From Ascidia mentula (Eukaryota; Chordata; Ascidiacea; Phlebobranchia; Ascidiidae), in contig OX387204.1 of NCBI GenBank assembly GCA_947561715.1, positions 1,803,001-1,867,000 of the forward strand: 64,000 nt of DNA, given 5' to 3'. The first letter of the stretch is position 1, and each line of letters opens with the position of its first letter. The position numbers and the translations under genes are program-made. Shown here one piece after another: positions 1 to 12,418 of the stretch. The notes under the pieces were generated by a model. That model did not search any database. It saw only the letters and a list, made by a program, of their open reading frames with translations, and had not been told where the DNA came from.

Positions 1-3000
1 TGTCACTTCTGCAACAAACAACAGACACAGGTTCTGATCTGTTGCACATTCGACCTCAATAGATATCTCAAAATAAATATTTGTGTATTTTGTGCTATGT
101 TTGTGCACTCAAGTTGCACAGTTGCTGTAAAGTTCACCGGGCCTTGTTTAATAATGTGAGATTCTAAAGAAACATCTGCAGGAAAATGCTACGAAATAAC
201 AAAGAACTTGCTTCACACTTACTGGTTGACGTAAAAACCTCTGTGGCTGGCAGTAATGTGGAAGCGTTTTCGCTCCATTGTGACGGCATAAAGATAGAAG
301 AGGTCACCTCGCAACTTGCGATTTCCTGGGGGAGGGTTCCAAACGCTCATAGACAAAACTTTGATGCACTGATTGTTCTAAACAGGGAGAGTAAGTTCAT
401 ACTTAACGTAATAGAAACCCTATAAACCCTATTCAATAATAAAGGGAATAGGGGCTGCTAGAGGGTAAATACAGTCGCATTCCTGTAATTTCGATGTTTG
501 GTGTGACTGATTCTGTCAACAGAAGGACTGATTTTTCCTGTGTGTGTAATGTAACTGGTTTTTCGTTAACATCATGACCCCCATGACATGATGGCCGTTT
601 TCCGGGTGGCGTTGCAATAAAACGTGTCATTCTATTGTTTACAATAAACTCTGTCCAGTGTCTAAGGGCATTTGAATAATATTTTATACAAATGGATTCC
701 TGATTTCAGATTGAAAGATTACATAAAGCATGGATGGGCACAATGTCATTATTCTATTGCAACCGGCACCACACCAAATTAAAAACTCTTATTATGCTGC
801 AGTAATTTTCACTTTAAGCAGGCGCACTCAGACAGACAATACCCATAATTAAAATTGTAGCAAGGTATAATAATCCAGGTTACTTTGTTTAAGACAACAA
901 AAGAAAAATAAATGTCTGTGAGGCAACTTACTTCCAAAAACTCATTATACTTGAGGTTTTTAAAGTAGTCATCTCACAGAACAATTTAAGATGTTGCTGT
1001 GCGACTAACAGTGGTGCAAGTACAAAACCAAACGAAAATAAATTCAACATAATTTACAATACCTTGACAGGTTCTTTAGGCATAGGATGTAAGGGTGTTA
1101 GTATTCTGTCTTTGCAGCCAGGCATGATACACTCTGGAGGTGTACAATCCACAGACTCAAACTGTTGCTCTTGGTTGCGAGCTTGCTTCTTGCGCTTAGC
1201 AGGACTTTCTGGCATCGGAAGGTTTGTTTTGGAAGTTCCATTGCCATTTTCTGTGGCTCCAGTGGATGTGGGAGAGTCTGGGGTGCTTGTGCCACTGTTG
1301 GCAAGCATTGAAAGTTCTGCATTGAAGGAGGAAGGATGTCGGTAAACTACAGACCACCACCAATTTATAAGGTCACCACAGGGAGAAAACGAAAAAAAAT
1401 CACAATGTAAATTGGTGCTAAAACGAAAAAACTGTTTAATGGTGTATATTGAACAACAGGTACATCATATAAAAATCTGAGGATGTTTGAAACCGGTTTA
1501 TGCAAGCTCTTAAAAACAACTCCATGAAATATACCAAGTTAATTATTGAAACAATTACATCTTTAATATAGCCTTGCATGGTTAACATATTTGTGTTCCC
1601 CAAGGGACCTACCTGCTGTAATGTCACCTTCAGTAACCACATTTATATACGATAAGCTGCTGCAATCGCAGCCATTGAAGGAGTCTACATAGTCTGTTGA
1701 ATGTAGAAGTTCTCGGACATGACGAAAATGTAATCTGGCATCTCTCACGCTGTACGGTTCTGAAGATCATCGATAAAACACAATTTTTAAAGATATAGCT
1801 TGAAGCAGCTCACGCTGCAGTTTACATGTTAAATTTTAGCTCCTATGTTTTTGTAATATGCCCACTGCAAATCACTGTTAATGGAAAGTCATTTTATAAA
1901 CAATTATCCTTGTTTATTAAATATACATTGAAAAAATTAGGCTTTTCACCTTCAATAACTTTTATTTCTGAACCTTCTTTGAGTCCTTCTACGATCTTTA
2001 GCTCAGAGAAGTTATCGAGTGTGGTGCCTTCGAATTGCAATGAGAAGCTGGTTCTGTGACAAGTATCCTCACGATCCATCAGCAACTGGTGCAACTCTTG
2101 CACCATTTCTTGTGGTGAAACCTAAAATGTTTTCAGCTTGTTTAAGCATACGAAAAAATATGTCACACAAAAAACACCATCAAATCAATTACAACTCTAC
2201 CGTTATTGCACTACTTGATAATTTAAAGACAGAAACAGTTAATTTTTTAATTTATATAAAGAATATCTTATTTTGCAGCAAAATGGTGATTATTTGTTAA
2301 ACATTTGGTTGATGTCAAAAACTAGAATAGGAAGACTCTACAAAAAGGGGGGCATGGATTAAGTTTCAAACTCAATAGTCTAATTGCTTTGAAACAGACA
2401 AAGGGCAACCACACACACAACAGAACCCATTATTTCCAAATAATGGGAGGTAGCATAAAATTTCAGACCAAACAGGGAAGGGTAAAAGAGGTATCACCAA
2501 CGGTTTACAGTAAGTTCGCCAAAGTTAGAACCCAAATGACACTTAAACATCCAACTCCTAACTAGTTTGCTGTAAAGACTGCAAGAATTTTTTTTGTTTT
2601 TATCATGTATGTATTAAGTTAGGAACAATGTTTACGGATTTGTTTATAATTCTGAGATTGAAGAGACTGGTCCATACTGATAATGAAATATTCTTGTATA
2701 TATTTATTAATAATAACAAACATATATTTACAAATAATAATAAATCTCAAACCTGAATATCAAATATTTCTGTTCCAGGAGCATTTATTTTCACCGTGAA
2801 GAGATTTTCCTGCACAACCACAACTTCCTGTTCTTCGACAGTTTTTTGTTCTTGGCTTTCTTCTTCCTGTAACTTTTTGGCAACTTCACCGTTACTTTCA
2901 ACAGTTAAGGGGGCATGCACGTTGTCTTCGGAAGATGCCGGATCATCATCGCTGTGAATTGCGGAGTCATCAGATTCTTGTCGAACAACATCATTTGTCG

Positions 3001-3390
3001 AGTCACAGTCAGAGCTCTTGGATGACTTCAGTGACTCTACCACGCTGGCACCAATATCTGGTAGGAAACAAAATCCAGTTTTTACTGAATTCAATGTTCC
3101 AGCAAAAAACACAGGTTTTCATATTGGTGTCGACACAGTGTAGGTCATAAAGGTTTTAAAACATATTCTTGTGTGTGGACAATTAAATTGCTATGTACAC
3201 AGTTACCTGGTTACTGACAAGCATAATTTACAACTCTACTGTCAATAGAAGATTGAGTTTAGTAAAAGAACTGCCAAGGTCATTTCAGGGTTAGCTTGCC
3301 CCTTTATTGTACAACAATTTAAAAGAAACAAGCCTATAAATTACCTGACACTTTGGCTTCACTCTCTGGAACTTTGGCATCCAGTGTCAT
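1..3390 (-). CDS. CLUH: CLUH, clustered mitochondria protein homolog (5' part, runs off left edge)
   Basis: Seven coding exons are visible on the minus strand: 3390-3345, 3057-2753, 2121-1950, 1759-1613, 1316-1063, 377-223, and the first bases of the next at 8-1. Every junction has GT-AG sites and keeps phase. The start [11 protein letters not shown] sits 36 nt inside an exon whose acceptor lies at 3428-3427, so at least one more 5' leader exon, or a trans-splice site, is expected. After an acidic, Ser-rich N-terminus come CLU N-terminal motifs known from the animal family: [63 protein letters not shown] and [14 protein letters not shown]. Family knowledge: CLUH is a cytosolic RNA-binding protein of about 1300 aa that supports mRNAs of nuclear-encoded mitochondrial proteins. 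The CLU central domain and TPR region must lie beyond the left edge. Identification is firm; the 5' leader is not resolved. Confidence 0.95.
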
Positions 3391-3426
3391 AGTTAATAAT
3401 TGTTTACCAGATAGAGAGGCAGATGT

Positions 3427-6400
3427 CTGTAAAAGCACAAGTTCTGAATGGAAACAACTTTCCAGATGAGCTCACAAACTACACAAATCAGTTGTATTGC
3501 ATGGACCTTTGCAAAGAACGTTTTAATATAGTAGGTGAACCGTCTTCTACACTCCGAATTCCTGCAAAGTACAACTGATTTTGTTACATGAATTTATATG
3601 ACTTTACTACGTGTGCCAAAAAAAAGAGTAGTTTAATATGTTAATCATAAACAGTAACGGTGAGTAAATAATGAAACCTTCCGCACCACTCAAAACTAAT
3701 TAACAATAAGCACCCAGTGATGTATTTTGCCCCAACCGAACACGTGCCAGCAGGAAATCGGTTTGACAGTTACATTTACTCCAATAACTTGCAGCATTTC
3801 CTGCCAGAGTGGCAAAACTACAGTACAACACGCGCTAAACCGATCGCGTACTCGTCCCCCATTCAGGCCTGCAACACGCCGGGTCACCTTGAGAATGGAA
3901 AAACACGTGTGCGAGAGAGCCGGGCGGGATCAGCTGACGTACTGGAGCGAATTGAGTGCGCACGAACACACAAAGCGCGCGCGCCTCCACCCAAGAACAC
4001 ACAACGGCTCGCAAAGTCGTTGAAAGTTTGCTGAAGTTGGCTCTAGCTGCATTAGGTACAGCTACCTGTGGCTGGCGCGATGATCATGGGATAATGCTAA
4101 ACGCTTTGTACGTACCTGGCATCGGGACTACCCAAGTGTAAATTAACCGATAGTTATCGACATTGGTGTTTATGACGCTGCAAACGACAAAGCGACCTTC
4201 AAAAGCTCGTTTAGAATAATAATGAAAGAAAATTTAAACCAATTTGCTCGATCAAAGTTGTTTGGCTACCGATTTTTTACCAGCCACAAAGTTACTTTTT
4301 GCAACAGTTTCAGAATAAACTGTTTTTCTTCCTATAACACTGAAATGATTTGTTAAACTGTCACCCGCTGCGACCTTCCTTCTGCAACACAGCAGCTGGC
4401 ATGTTTGACTAACCTTAGTTAGTTCGTGCGCTGAGTGTGAGTGATGCGGCGCAAACAACCGGCATGGGGTTAAAAAGAATTTGCTGCATCACGATGCCGT
4501 AACCGGCGAACATGACCAGCTCGGCGCCGGCAATGGAGCCACCTTGTTTTGACACATTTACAACTATGAAACTGTTACAGTGGTTTCCTTTTGGCAAACC
4601 TTTGTAAACCTATACCCGACTGAACAACAGCTTACTAACGTCATTGCCCTGCCCTTTTTCATCTCTATTTTCAAATCTGTTACGCAACGCGGTTGTGATG
4701 ACGCAGGCCTTTACATCACTATTGCATCAGAAATTCAGCCACGCCGCCTTAACACGTGACTTGCTTCCACAGTTTGTGTCGTCACAATCAACTTATGTAA
4801 CACTTTGTTCTTACGGTTGGAACTAGACTAGAGGGTGCCCTTGCTTTGTGACTTCTGATTAAATTTCTTGCAGGCTAATATTGGGTTGCGCTGACACAGC
4901 GATCAATAGGTCCTAACATTTGTTCGTGGGTGTAGAAATTTAGTGGCTTTGAGCAACGATTTTTCCCAAGGAAAGTTGTTGGGTCACAGTTCAATCGATT
5001 GTTTCCCAGCTGTAATTTACATTAGCACACACTTAAGCTGTTGAAAGTCGCTTTACTGTTATCCAACTTGAAATAGGTTTATGCTAAATACCTGTTTCAT
5101 TAGGGTTCGTACGCAATGATCTGGAATCAAATGATTTGCGACTTGAGGGCCGAAAACTATTGGGTGACGTCACCACACCTACAGGTACATTATAATCCCT
5201 ATATTTTTCTGACAATAAATAATGTATGTAGAAGTTTATCGTTGAAAAGGGACATGCTTGTTTTTTGGATGCAATACTTTTGCACGTTTCTTACTAAGTT
5301 CGTTTGATTTGGCATTGATTTTGCAGAGTACTGAGAAAGCTATATTCCAAATGTTATTGATCGCTGTGCTGGCCCTTCACAAATTGCCACAAAACAAAGT
5401 TTTTTAATTTCGTAGCTCTATCGAGTTGCACAAGGCCCCCTAAACGATGCTGCAATCCTTGACCCGTTTTATTGCAATCCACAACCAATGCCGCAACAAA
5501 CACTTGTAGCAGCACAACAGCGCCGTCTTGCGGAAAAAGAAATTATTAAACTGCGCTTCCTCACGTTCTTTAATAAGAAGTTGACGGGCTAAAGGGCTAA
5601 CATTAAATGTAATTCTTTTTACACTTTGTGTAAACATTATTTGTTTACAAGAATGAACAAATTTAACAGTGACAACGTGAAATGTAAAGTTTAGAGTTGA
5701 GGTCGTGGGAATTGGGGTTAGTTGCCCGAACATGATAAAACATTCGAAGGTAAATAGAACTTCATTTGGAACTTACGTGTATGCAAAAACGTGATTAAAG
5801 ATTGTGGTTTCACGCAAAATGCGGCGTATAGACGAAACAACAATTGTTGTCATATTCCACAGAACGAAGATGGCGATGACGTACACGGCATCATGAGATA
5901 TTGACGGTGCCATGTGTACGTGGCAGGAAGCTGGGGACGACTTCTGCCATGACGCTGTGAGCAGGCATCACCGGTTATGTATTCAGTCCTCTCATAACAG
6001 CAACTGAATGACATCAAGCGCAAAAAATCCTGCAGCAAGCGAATGTAAACACGACTGAGCCTCAGACAAGCGTAGATACAGAGGGGATATGGGTCGTTCA
6101 GCATTTTTCGTCAACCAATGGGGCGCCGGGAAATCACGTCACGTGTCCGTCGGACGCAATTTCCGTTTAGACTGACTGTTGCTGTTGCGCCGATACGTCA
6201 CTGAGTAGTGATGCAGTTGTTTTTGTAGTCTGAGTATGTGGTAGACAGGTTACCTACACTCAATGTTACTCACTCAATCAACGGATCTCGCAAGTTTAAG
6301 GGTACAGGATGGCGCTGAATGCCGGGACTATTATGGTATTTTTGTAAACACGCAGCATGCTCGCCATGAAAAGGCAGATTTCGTAATATTGATAGCACCG

Positions 6401-7070
6401 AATACGACAGAATAATACTACCATGTCATACTGATCAGTAGACTTATAAAAATCGAGGTAAATCAGGCGAAGTGTGGGCATTGAACAGTACATGCAAATG
6501 TAAAAACAACATGTAAATCGAACACGATATATGTGTTACGTCACCGTATTACAATTTATTAGAGATGCGTCACAATATTGAGATGTTGAAGAGTTTCAAG
6601 TTTTCGAAGGATTTTTTTTGTGCATTTTGGTAATTCCTCGTTGCTTTACATACAGATTAACAATTTTAAGAACAAAATAATATTCTGAACTCGAAGGTTT
6701 TTTTCAAACCGAATCCAGAGGCAGAAATGCTGAAAAAATAAAGTAGGCCTTGTGCAACCGCCAGGAACAGCAGAAATCGGGTCAGCAACTTACCCCAGAG
6801 AAAGTGTGTGCACGCCTAATAGTACAACTTTCCTGTTAGTTGAAGGTAAAATAATTGAACTGTCATAGCAGCCATCAGGAGCACTAATTGCAGTTAAACG
6901 ACCTGCTGTCATCGATTGTAAATAAATGCGCAAATACTCCGGTCAAATTTCAGATAATTTGCATTGATAATTTATAGAACAGAACAGATTGAAAGGCAAA
7001 TAGGCAGTCATTGTGCAGTTAAATTTTTTGAACATCAGAGTAAGTAAAGGGTACTGTATTTTTTTCAGAA
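3427..7070. other. Intergenic, divergent promoters of CLUH and the tail-anchored gene
   Basis: No coding region is supported here. The CLUH leader probably starts in the 3.4-4.1 kb part, where 3840-4060 is more GC-rich and contains CACGTG- and CGCGCG-type sequence. The right end (6854-7070) belongs to the first unit of the tandem duplication. ORFs in this stretch are short and overlap on both strands with no recognisable protein. Confidence 0.5.
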
Positions 7071-8226
7071 TTCGGAGATGCCTTCTTGCTGCAATAAAGT
7101 GTTTAAATTAGCTAAAATTATCTGATATTTATAACACAAACGCTAAATAACACAAAAGTTTTAACCCAAAACGTTAATCCGTCAAAATGAAAGCGGACAT
7201 CGATGACTACGAGGTCCCTATTCCGTATGGTGGAAAAAAGAGAACAAGGAAGGAAAAAGGAGGAAGTTGCAGCGACTCCTCCGACTCGGATTTTATGGAT
7301 GTGAGTCGGATGAAACCGGCAAGACCAGACGTATGTCCTGTTGTATTTTGTCCCATCATTGCTTACAATCTTATAATAACATCTGGTGGTTATTACTAAA
7401 TTAATGACGTCATGGGAATGAAGCTACATAAAAACATGGGCAGATTCAGAAGTTTTCTTTGTGGAGTGTTTATTAATTAAAACTCATTTGTGACGCATTA
7501 ATAGCGATGTTAGTCGCTAGTCGAAAAGAAAGAATCGCCCGCTATTCAACCAATTTTTGGCACTACCACCAAACTCTGCGTAAAATTAAAGTGAGTAATG
7601 GTGCAAGTTGATTAACTCACAGACACCATTGTTCAGAACGTTTCAGAAGGTCGTTCTAAAGCATTGTTTTAATTTGAGCGATGTCTAAAATTGGATCTGA
7701 TGCCACACCACAAAATAAAATCCATTTAACCATCTGACATTTAACGTACACTCACGGTCTCATTGTGACGACACTAAACGCAAGAGGAAGTGTTTGTGTC
7801 GTAACAGCAGCTGGTATTATAGGGTTAAAAACCTAACCCGTTCTGGAGGGTTATAGACTGTCCAGGAAGTGATAGTAGTCACGGGTTGCTCTAGGCGTGT
7901 GCGTGCAATAACGCGTGCGCGAAACAATACAACAATGGGGTTGGTTATAATTATGTAAAGGTTATTTTACCAAATTAACTTTTTAGCAGTGGTCTAAGTT
8001 TTCAAGGGTATCGGGTAACAATAAAAAAAAATATATTGGGCACATGACAAGTTAGTTTCTACGACTAAAAATTGTAAACATAGGAACAAATCGATTTGCA
8101 ATAGGCCGTGAAAGTTTTTGGGAGAACAACCTAACATATTTATCAATGCTATAGCAGCATCACCGGTAAACTGATTTCGATCCATTTCTATTTTCCACTT
8201 GCAAACTGATGGTTTCATTGTATCTT
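6854..8226 (+). repeat. Tandem duplication, unit 1 (1373 bp)
   Basis: The sequence from 6854 reappears from 8227 and, on my reading, matches without differences apart from one block. Unit 1 carries the intact first coding exon of the tail-anchored gene (7187-7330) and the start of its first intron. The unit border has a 2-bp overlap (AT) at 8227-8228. Near identity means a very recent event or an assembly artefact. Confidence 0.9.
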
Positions 8227-11171
8227 ATTGAACTGTCATAGCAGCCATCAGGAGCACTAATTGCAGTTAAACGACCTGCTGTCATCGATTGTAAATAAAT
8301 GCGCAAATACTCCGGTCAAATTTCAGATAATTTGCATTGATAATTTATAGAACAGAACAGATTGAAAGGCAAATAGGCAGTCATTGTGCAGTTAAATTTT
8401 TTGAACATCAGAGTAAGTAAAGGGTACTGTATTTTTTTCAGAATTCGGAGATGCCTTCTTGCTGCAATAAAGTGTTTAAATTAGCTAAAATTATCTGATA
8501 TTTATAACACAAACGCTAAATAACACAAAAGTTTTAACCCAAAACGTTAATCCGTCAAAATGAAAGCGGACATCGATGACTACGAGGTCCCTATTCCGTA
8601 TGGTGGAAAAAAGAGAACAAGGAAGGAAAAAGGAGGAAAGAATCGCCCGCTATTCAACCAATTTTTGGCACTACCACCAAACTCTGCGTAAAATTAAAGT
8701 GAGTAATGGTGCAAGTTGATTAACTCACAGACACCATTGTTCAGAACGTTTCAGAAGGTCGTTCTAAAGCATTGTTTTAATTTGAGCGATGTCTAAAATT
8801 GGATCTGATGCCACACCACAAAATAAAATCCATTTAACCATCTGACATTTAACGTACACTCACGGTCTCATTGTGACGACACTAAACGCAAGAGGAAGTG
8901 TTTGTGTCGTAACAGCAGCTGGTATTATAGGGTTAAAAACCTAACCCGTTCTGGAGGGTTATAGACTGTCCAGGAAGTGATAGTAGTCACGGGTTGCTCT
9001 AGGCGTGTGCGTGCAATAACGCGTGCGCGAAACAATACAACAATGGGGTTGGTTATAATTATGTAAAGGTTATTTTACCAAATTAACTTTTTAGCAGTGG
9101 TCTAAGTTTTCAAGGGTATCGGGTAACAATAAAAAAAAATATATTGGGCACATGACAAGTTAGTTTCTACGACTAAAAATTGTAAACATAGGAACAAATC
9201 GATTTGCAATAGGCCGTGAAAGTTTTTGGGAGAACAACCTAACATATTTATCAATGCTATAGCAGCATCACCGGTAAACTGATTTCGATCCATTTCTATT
9301 TTCCACTTGCAAACTGATGGTTTCATTGTATCTTATCGTTTCGCAGACGATTCCAGTAAAGTTGGACGATAAAACGGCCACCATGTTTGTGGCGCCACCT
9401 CCAGATTATCGAGACTTCATGGCCAGGTATACCTCAAACACCTCTGTTCATTTTGCCAGCATGTATAACTGTACAGACTACCAAACCTGTACATATTCTG
9501 TTGTTTTTCGAAAATTTGGGGCTGAAAAACGGCTTTAATCGCGTAAAAATGCCGGTTGACTCGATAACCTTCATGGTTTTTCGCTGCCCATTATTTTATT
9601 TATTTTGTGTATTGCTTATCTTTGCAGTTTCATTTTTATCGCAAAATACACATGATTTGATTTGACCGTTAATTCATTTTTGAACAGCAAACGTTTCGAA
9701 AAACGAAGGATGACGGACGGATTGGAACCGACGAGAATCAACGATTCCGTCAACCTGAGGAGGGCGGTCTCCTTCGCCTCCTGTGAAATGGTAAGAACTC
9801 CTTTACTTTCAAACGTCGGCATTTCAGTCTTTGTTGTACTGGAAACAATAGTCAAACAATCGCTGCATTCCAGAACTCGGTGCGCAACAAACGTGACAAC
9901 TGGGTGCAGAAGAACAACTACGACCATCGACCGGGCGCCCAGGTCAGCCGCGGAAACAGCTTTCTGTCGGTTCCACAAAAGCCTATGGGCCACGCGTCCT
10001 CTACCAACTCGATCGCGTACGTTGTGAGTGTCCAGGAAGCCCCCAAACCGAAATATCCCCCTTTCGTGACCCCCAACAGTAAGTAAACAATGGTTTGCAT
10101 TGAAATTTTTTGAGGAATTCAGATAACCTAGGGCAGAGATTCCCAAAGTGGGTTCCGCGAAACCTCAGGTTTCCACAACAAAATACCATGTCTTTGCTGC
10201 CAGAAGAAACTTGTTTTTGGTTTTCTAATACCGTGGTTTTGCCGCAGGCAGGGGAAGGGGTCTCGGGAAATCAAAAACATTTACGGAAGCCGATAAACGA
10301 AAAGTTGTTAAACGGTAAGAATTTCATTGTTTCAACTCGTATCGCGATACACAAAATCTGTAAATAAATCCATTAGAGCCCTTGATTGACGTTTACCGTT
10401 AAGCACTTCAGTATACAATAAGGAATAAGCCATATTTTGTGATACTTAACAAGCGCTTGTTCCCATATATTCTGGTGTTGTCTTTTTTAAAGAAATCATT
10501 CAATCAGTCCTTTTAGCAGTGACGATACCAGATAAATTGCATTCAGCTTTTTACAATCGGAAAATTTTGCCACATGCGTTTCCTTGGCCTAAATTATCTC
10601 TGTGGCGTTTTCTTGAACTGTCCTGATGCTTTCTTTAGAGACTTAGTGCAAATCCGGTCAGTTTCCCAGCATTCATCCATGAACAGAGCTAACTACGTTC
10701 CAAGAGCGAACCTCAGAGATTCGGCGATTGACCTCGTATCTGATGAGGAGGACAGTGAAGCATACGCTGCTGTCAGTTTAGCTGGTAAGATTCGCAAAAC
10801 TACATAAATGTGGTAATATGTAACTTTCGTCTCGTAAGCTGTTGTACACAAGTTCCAAATGAACACAAGTTTAGCGTTCATAAAAGGTAAATAAAAGCAT
10901 TACCTTTAAAAATACACCTATTTTGCAGACAATTGACAGCAATTTTTCCATTTCTCTGTCCATTATAGCAAAGAGCATCAAACCGTATAGCATTGAGGTA
11001 AAACTCATTTATCATTTTTCCCCAGGAACTCTGTCGCGAAACGATCCTAAAATAAATTCACCGAAATCTCGCGGAAGAAGAAGGTTGCACGTCACCATCG
11101 CCATCCTATCAGTATTTGTTGTTGTGCTTGTTGTAACCCTGGTAACAGTTCTGGTGCTTACGCTGCGATAG
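7187..11171 (+). CDS. Orphan tail-anchored membrane protein, 273 aa
   Basis: Six coding exons: 7187-7330, 9347-9426, 9688-9790, 9874-10078, 10641-10784 and 11026-11171. All have GT-AG sites and phases match, giving 273 residues. I do not recognise the family. The N-terminus (MKADIDDYEVPIPYGGKKR) is followed by a basic stretch and a Ser/Asp run (GSCSDSSDSDF). The middle is polar and rich in Arg and Asn, with Pro-rich pieces (MFVAPPPDYRDF, EAPKPKYPPFVTP). The end is RGRRR followed by about 23 hydrophobic residues and then a stop. That layout, one C-terminal helix with basic residues before it and almost nothing after, predicts a tail-anchored protein facing the cytosol. An acceptor at 7069-7070 suggests a 5' leader exon; if used, it places a 15-codon upstream ORF before the start. 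An alternative first donor after FMD at about 7300 would shorten exon 1. Confidence 0.8.
8227..9336 (+). repeat. Tandem duplication, unit 2 (lacks 265 bp of unit 1)
   Basis: This unit repeats unit 1 at offset 1373 up to about 8638, then at offset 1108 to 9336. It lacks the bases matching 7266-7530. The gap is flanked by GAA on both sides, as expected of a microhomology deletion. It ends 10 bp before coding exon 2 of the tail-anchored gene. Confidence 0.9.
8560..8691 (+). pseudogene. Duplicated, broken copy of the tail-anchored gene's first coding exon
   Basis: The copy has the same ATG and 26 codons (through KEKGG) as the exon at 7187. It then runs through the 265-bp deletion joint into what is intron sequence in unit 1 and stops at 8689-8691 after 43 codons. 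Both candidate splice donors of the original exon are gone. Transcripts started at unit 1 can still splice past it to exon 2 at 9347. A transcript that retained it would be truncated. Confidence 0.8.
10134..10180 (+). mobile_element. Possible hAT transposon end, fragment
   Basis: CAGAGATTCCCAAAGTGGG at 10134 resembles the terminal repeats of many animal hAT elements. I did not find the matching inverted end nearby, so the right limit is a guess. It lies in intron 4 of the tail-anchored gene. Confidence 0.3.
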
Positions 11172-11782
11172 CCTTCCCACATTCTGTACATTATGTGGTG
11201 CCCGTGGGATTAGAGACGGCCTAAGTGGAATGTAAAAGTTTGTTGCTGTTCTTGAATTTTTTATTTGTATTTCTTTTTCAAGCACTGTTGCACTTAAACC
11301 CCTCACAACACTTGTGTTAGTGTAATGTACATTTTGTCCTATTTCAACTACATTGTCAAGAGGCTTAGAACACACAGCATAACAGTTACTGGCATGCTGT
11401 AACGTTCATGCTTCTTGAAACATGATCTTATTGTCGAGATTGGACATGCGTCGAAAGCTGAATGGCGCATTGTGTTGATGCGAACTTTTATTTGTTCTCA
11501 AGTTCAGCTTTTTCTCTACTGTAAGTTGCATTTTATTGTTCCTTGTTTTGCTGTAATACAAACAGGCCGTAATCATGGTACAACAGAATATGTGTATTTT
11601 TTTCTCAAAAACAAAACAATGTCATGCACGGCGCTATTGAAAAGTCGCAACTTTTGTCGGGTTTAGGTCAATGGTATAAATATAAATATTGTTAATTCCA
11701 TGAATATATAAAATCATTCAGATGACAAACGGATGTAAAGCGACAACAAAACGTCTAAAATACATTGATATATTCTCTATAT
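11172..11782. other. 3' flanks of two convergent genes
   Basis: This holds the 3' UTR of the tail-anchored gene (+) and that of the first GST gene (-). I see no further coding region and no unambiguous AATAAA close to either stop codon. Confidence 0.5.
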
Positions 11783-12418
11783 TTACTCTGCATTTGCTCC
11801 CCATTTGGCAAAAGGATCGTTGCATGGCATTTTCTTGAAGCGTGTGGACTCCCTGTAGGCCTTGATCATATCGAGATTCTCAAACTTCAGCAAGTAAGCC
11901 AGGACTTTTTCATGACCGCTTAGAACCGCATCGTTGGCCAGTCGCATATGGTTTAGTATCTCACAAAACGCAAAGTCAACGTAGGTGAGATTCGAACCGG
12001 CGATCCACTGATGTTTCGCGAGGTAGACTTCGAACAAATCGAGTTTGGCGGGAATGGTTTTGCCAAAATATTCTCCACACTCCGCTTCGTAATCATCGTG
12101 GCAAACACCCATGAACGACCTTCTGAAATCTTCAACGACTCCTTGCAGCATGTCAGCGAGATATTCCTGACCTTGGGCCGGTTGAAGGTCATACTTACGC
12201 GCCAGATACTTCATGATCGCCCAACTTTCTGTTAAATTTATTTCACCGTCGAATAAATAAGGCAGGTTTGGAAAATCCAACCCTAAGGCTTGTTTGTCTG
12301 CGAGCCAAGCTTCTAACGTGCTGTATCTTTTATCCTCGTAATCAGCGCCTGCATATTCAAGCATTAGACGTATCGGCTCTCCGATGCTTCGAATATTCCA
12401 GTAACCTAGCGTTAGCAT
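11783..12418 (-). CDS. Glutathione S-transferase, Mu class, 211 aa, intronless
   Basis: One uninterrupted ORF of full GST length. The N-terminal thioredoxin-like half begins MLTLGYWNIRSIGEPIRLML; Tyr6 is the expected catalytic tyrosine of Mu enzymes. GLDFPNLPYLFDGE and LTESWAIMKYLARKY form the glutathione site (cis-Pro, and Glu-Ser). The helical C-terminal half contains WIAGSNLTYVDFAFCEILN, the usual N-capping and Asp motif. It lacks most of the Mu loop that its neighbour at 14271 keeps. Known role: cytosolic dimer that joins glutathione to electrophiles. It is one of a tandem pair on the same strand, 1.85 kb apart. A Sigma-class assignment is possible but less likely. The lack of introns is unusual for GSTM genes, which in vertebrates have eight exons. 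Confidence 0.93.
   Translation of the reverse strand: MLTLGYWNIRSIGEPIRLMLEYAGADYEDKRYSTLEAWLADKQALGLDFPNLPYLFDGEINLTESWAIMKYLARKYDLQPAQGQEYLADMLQGVVEDFRRSFMGVCHDDYEAECGEYFGKTIPAKLDLFEVYLAKHQWIAGSNLTYVDFAFCEILNHMRLANDAVLSGHEKVLAYLLKFENLDMIKAYRESTRFKKMPCNDPFAKWGANAE

Noticed and set aside
433-630. Minus-strand ORF of 65 aa inside CLUH intron sequence
   Set aside because: The true CLUH exons on either side (1316-1063 and 377-223) join in phase without it, and its sequence does not match CLUH.
10960-11000. Possible extra exon (TATAG then AAAGAGCATCAAACC... then GTAAAA) in the tail-anchored gene
   Set aside because: It would enter the last exon in the wrong phase and end translation early; exons 5 and 6 join cleanly without it.
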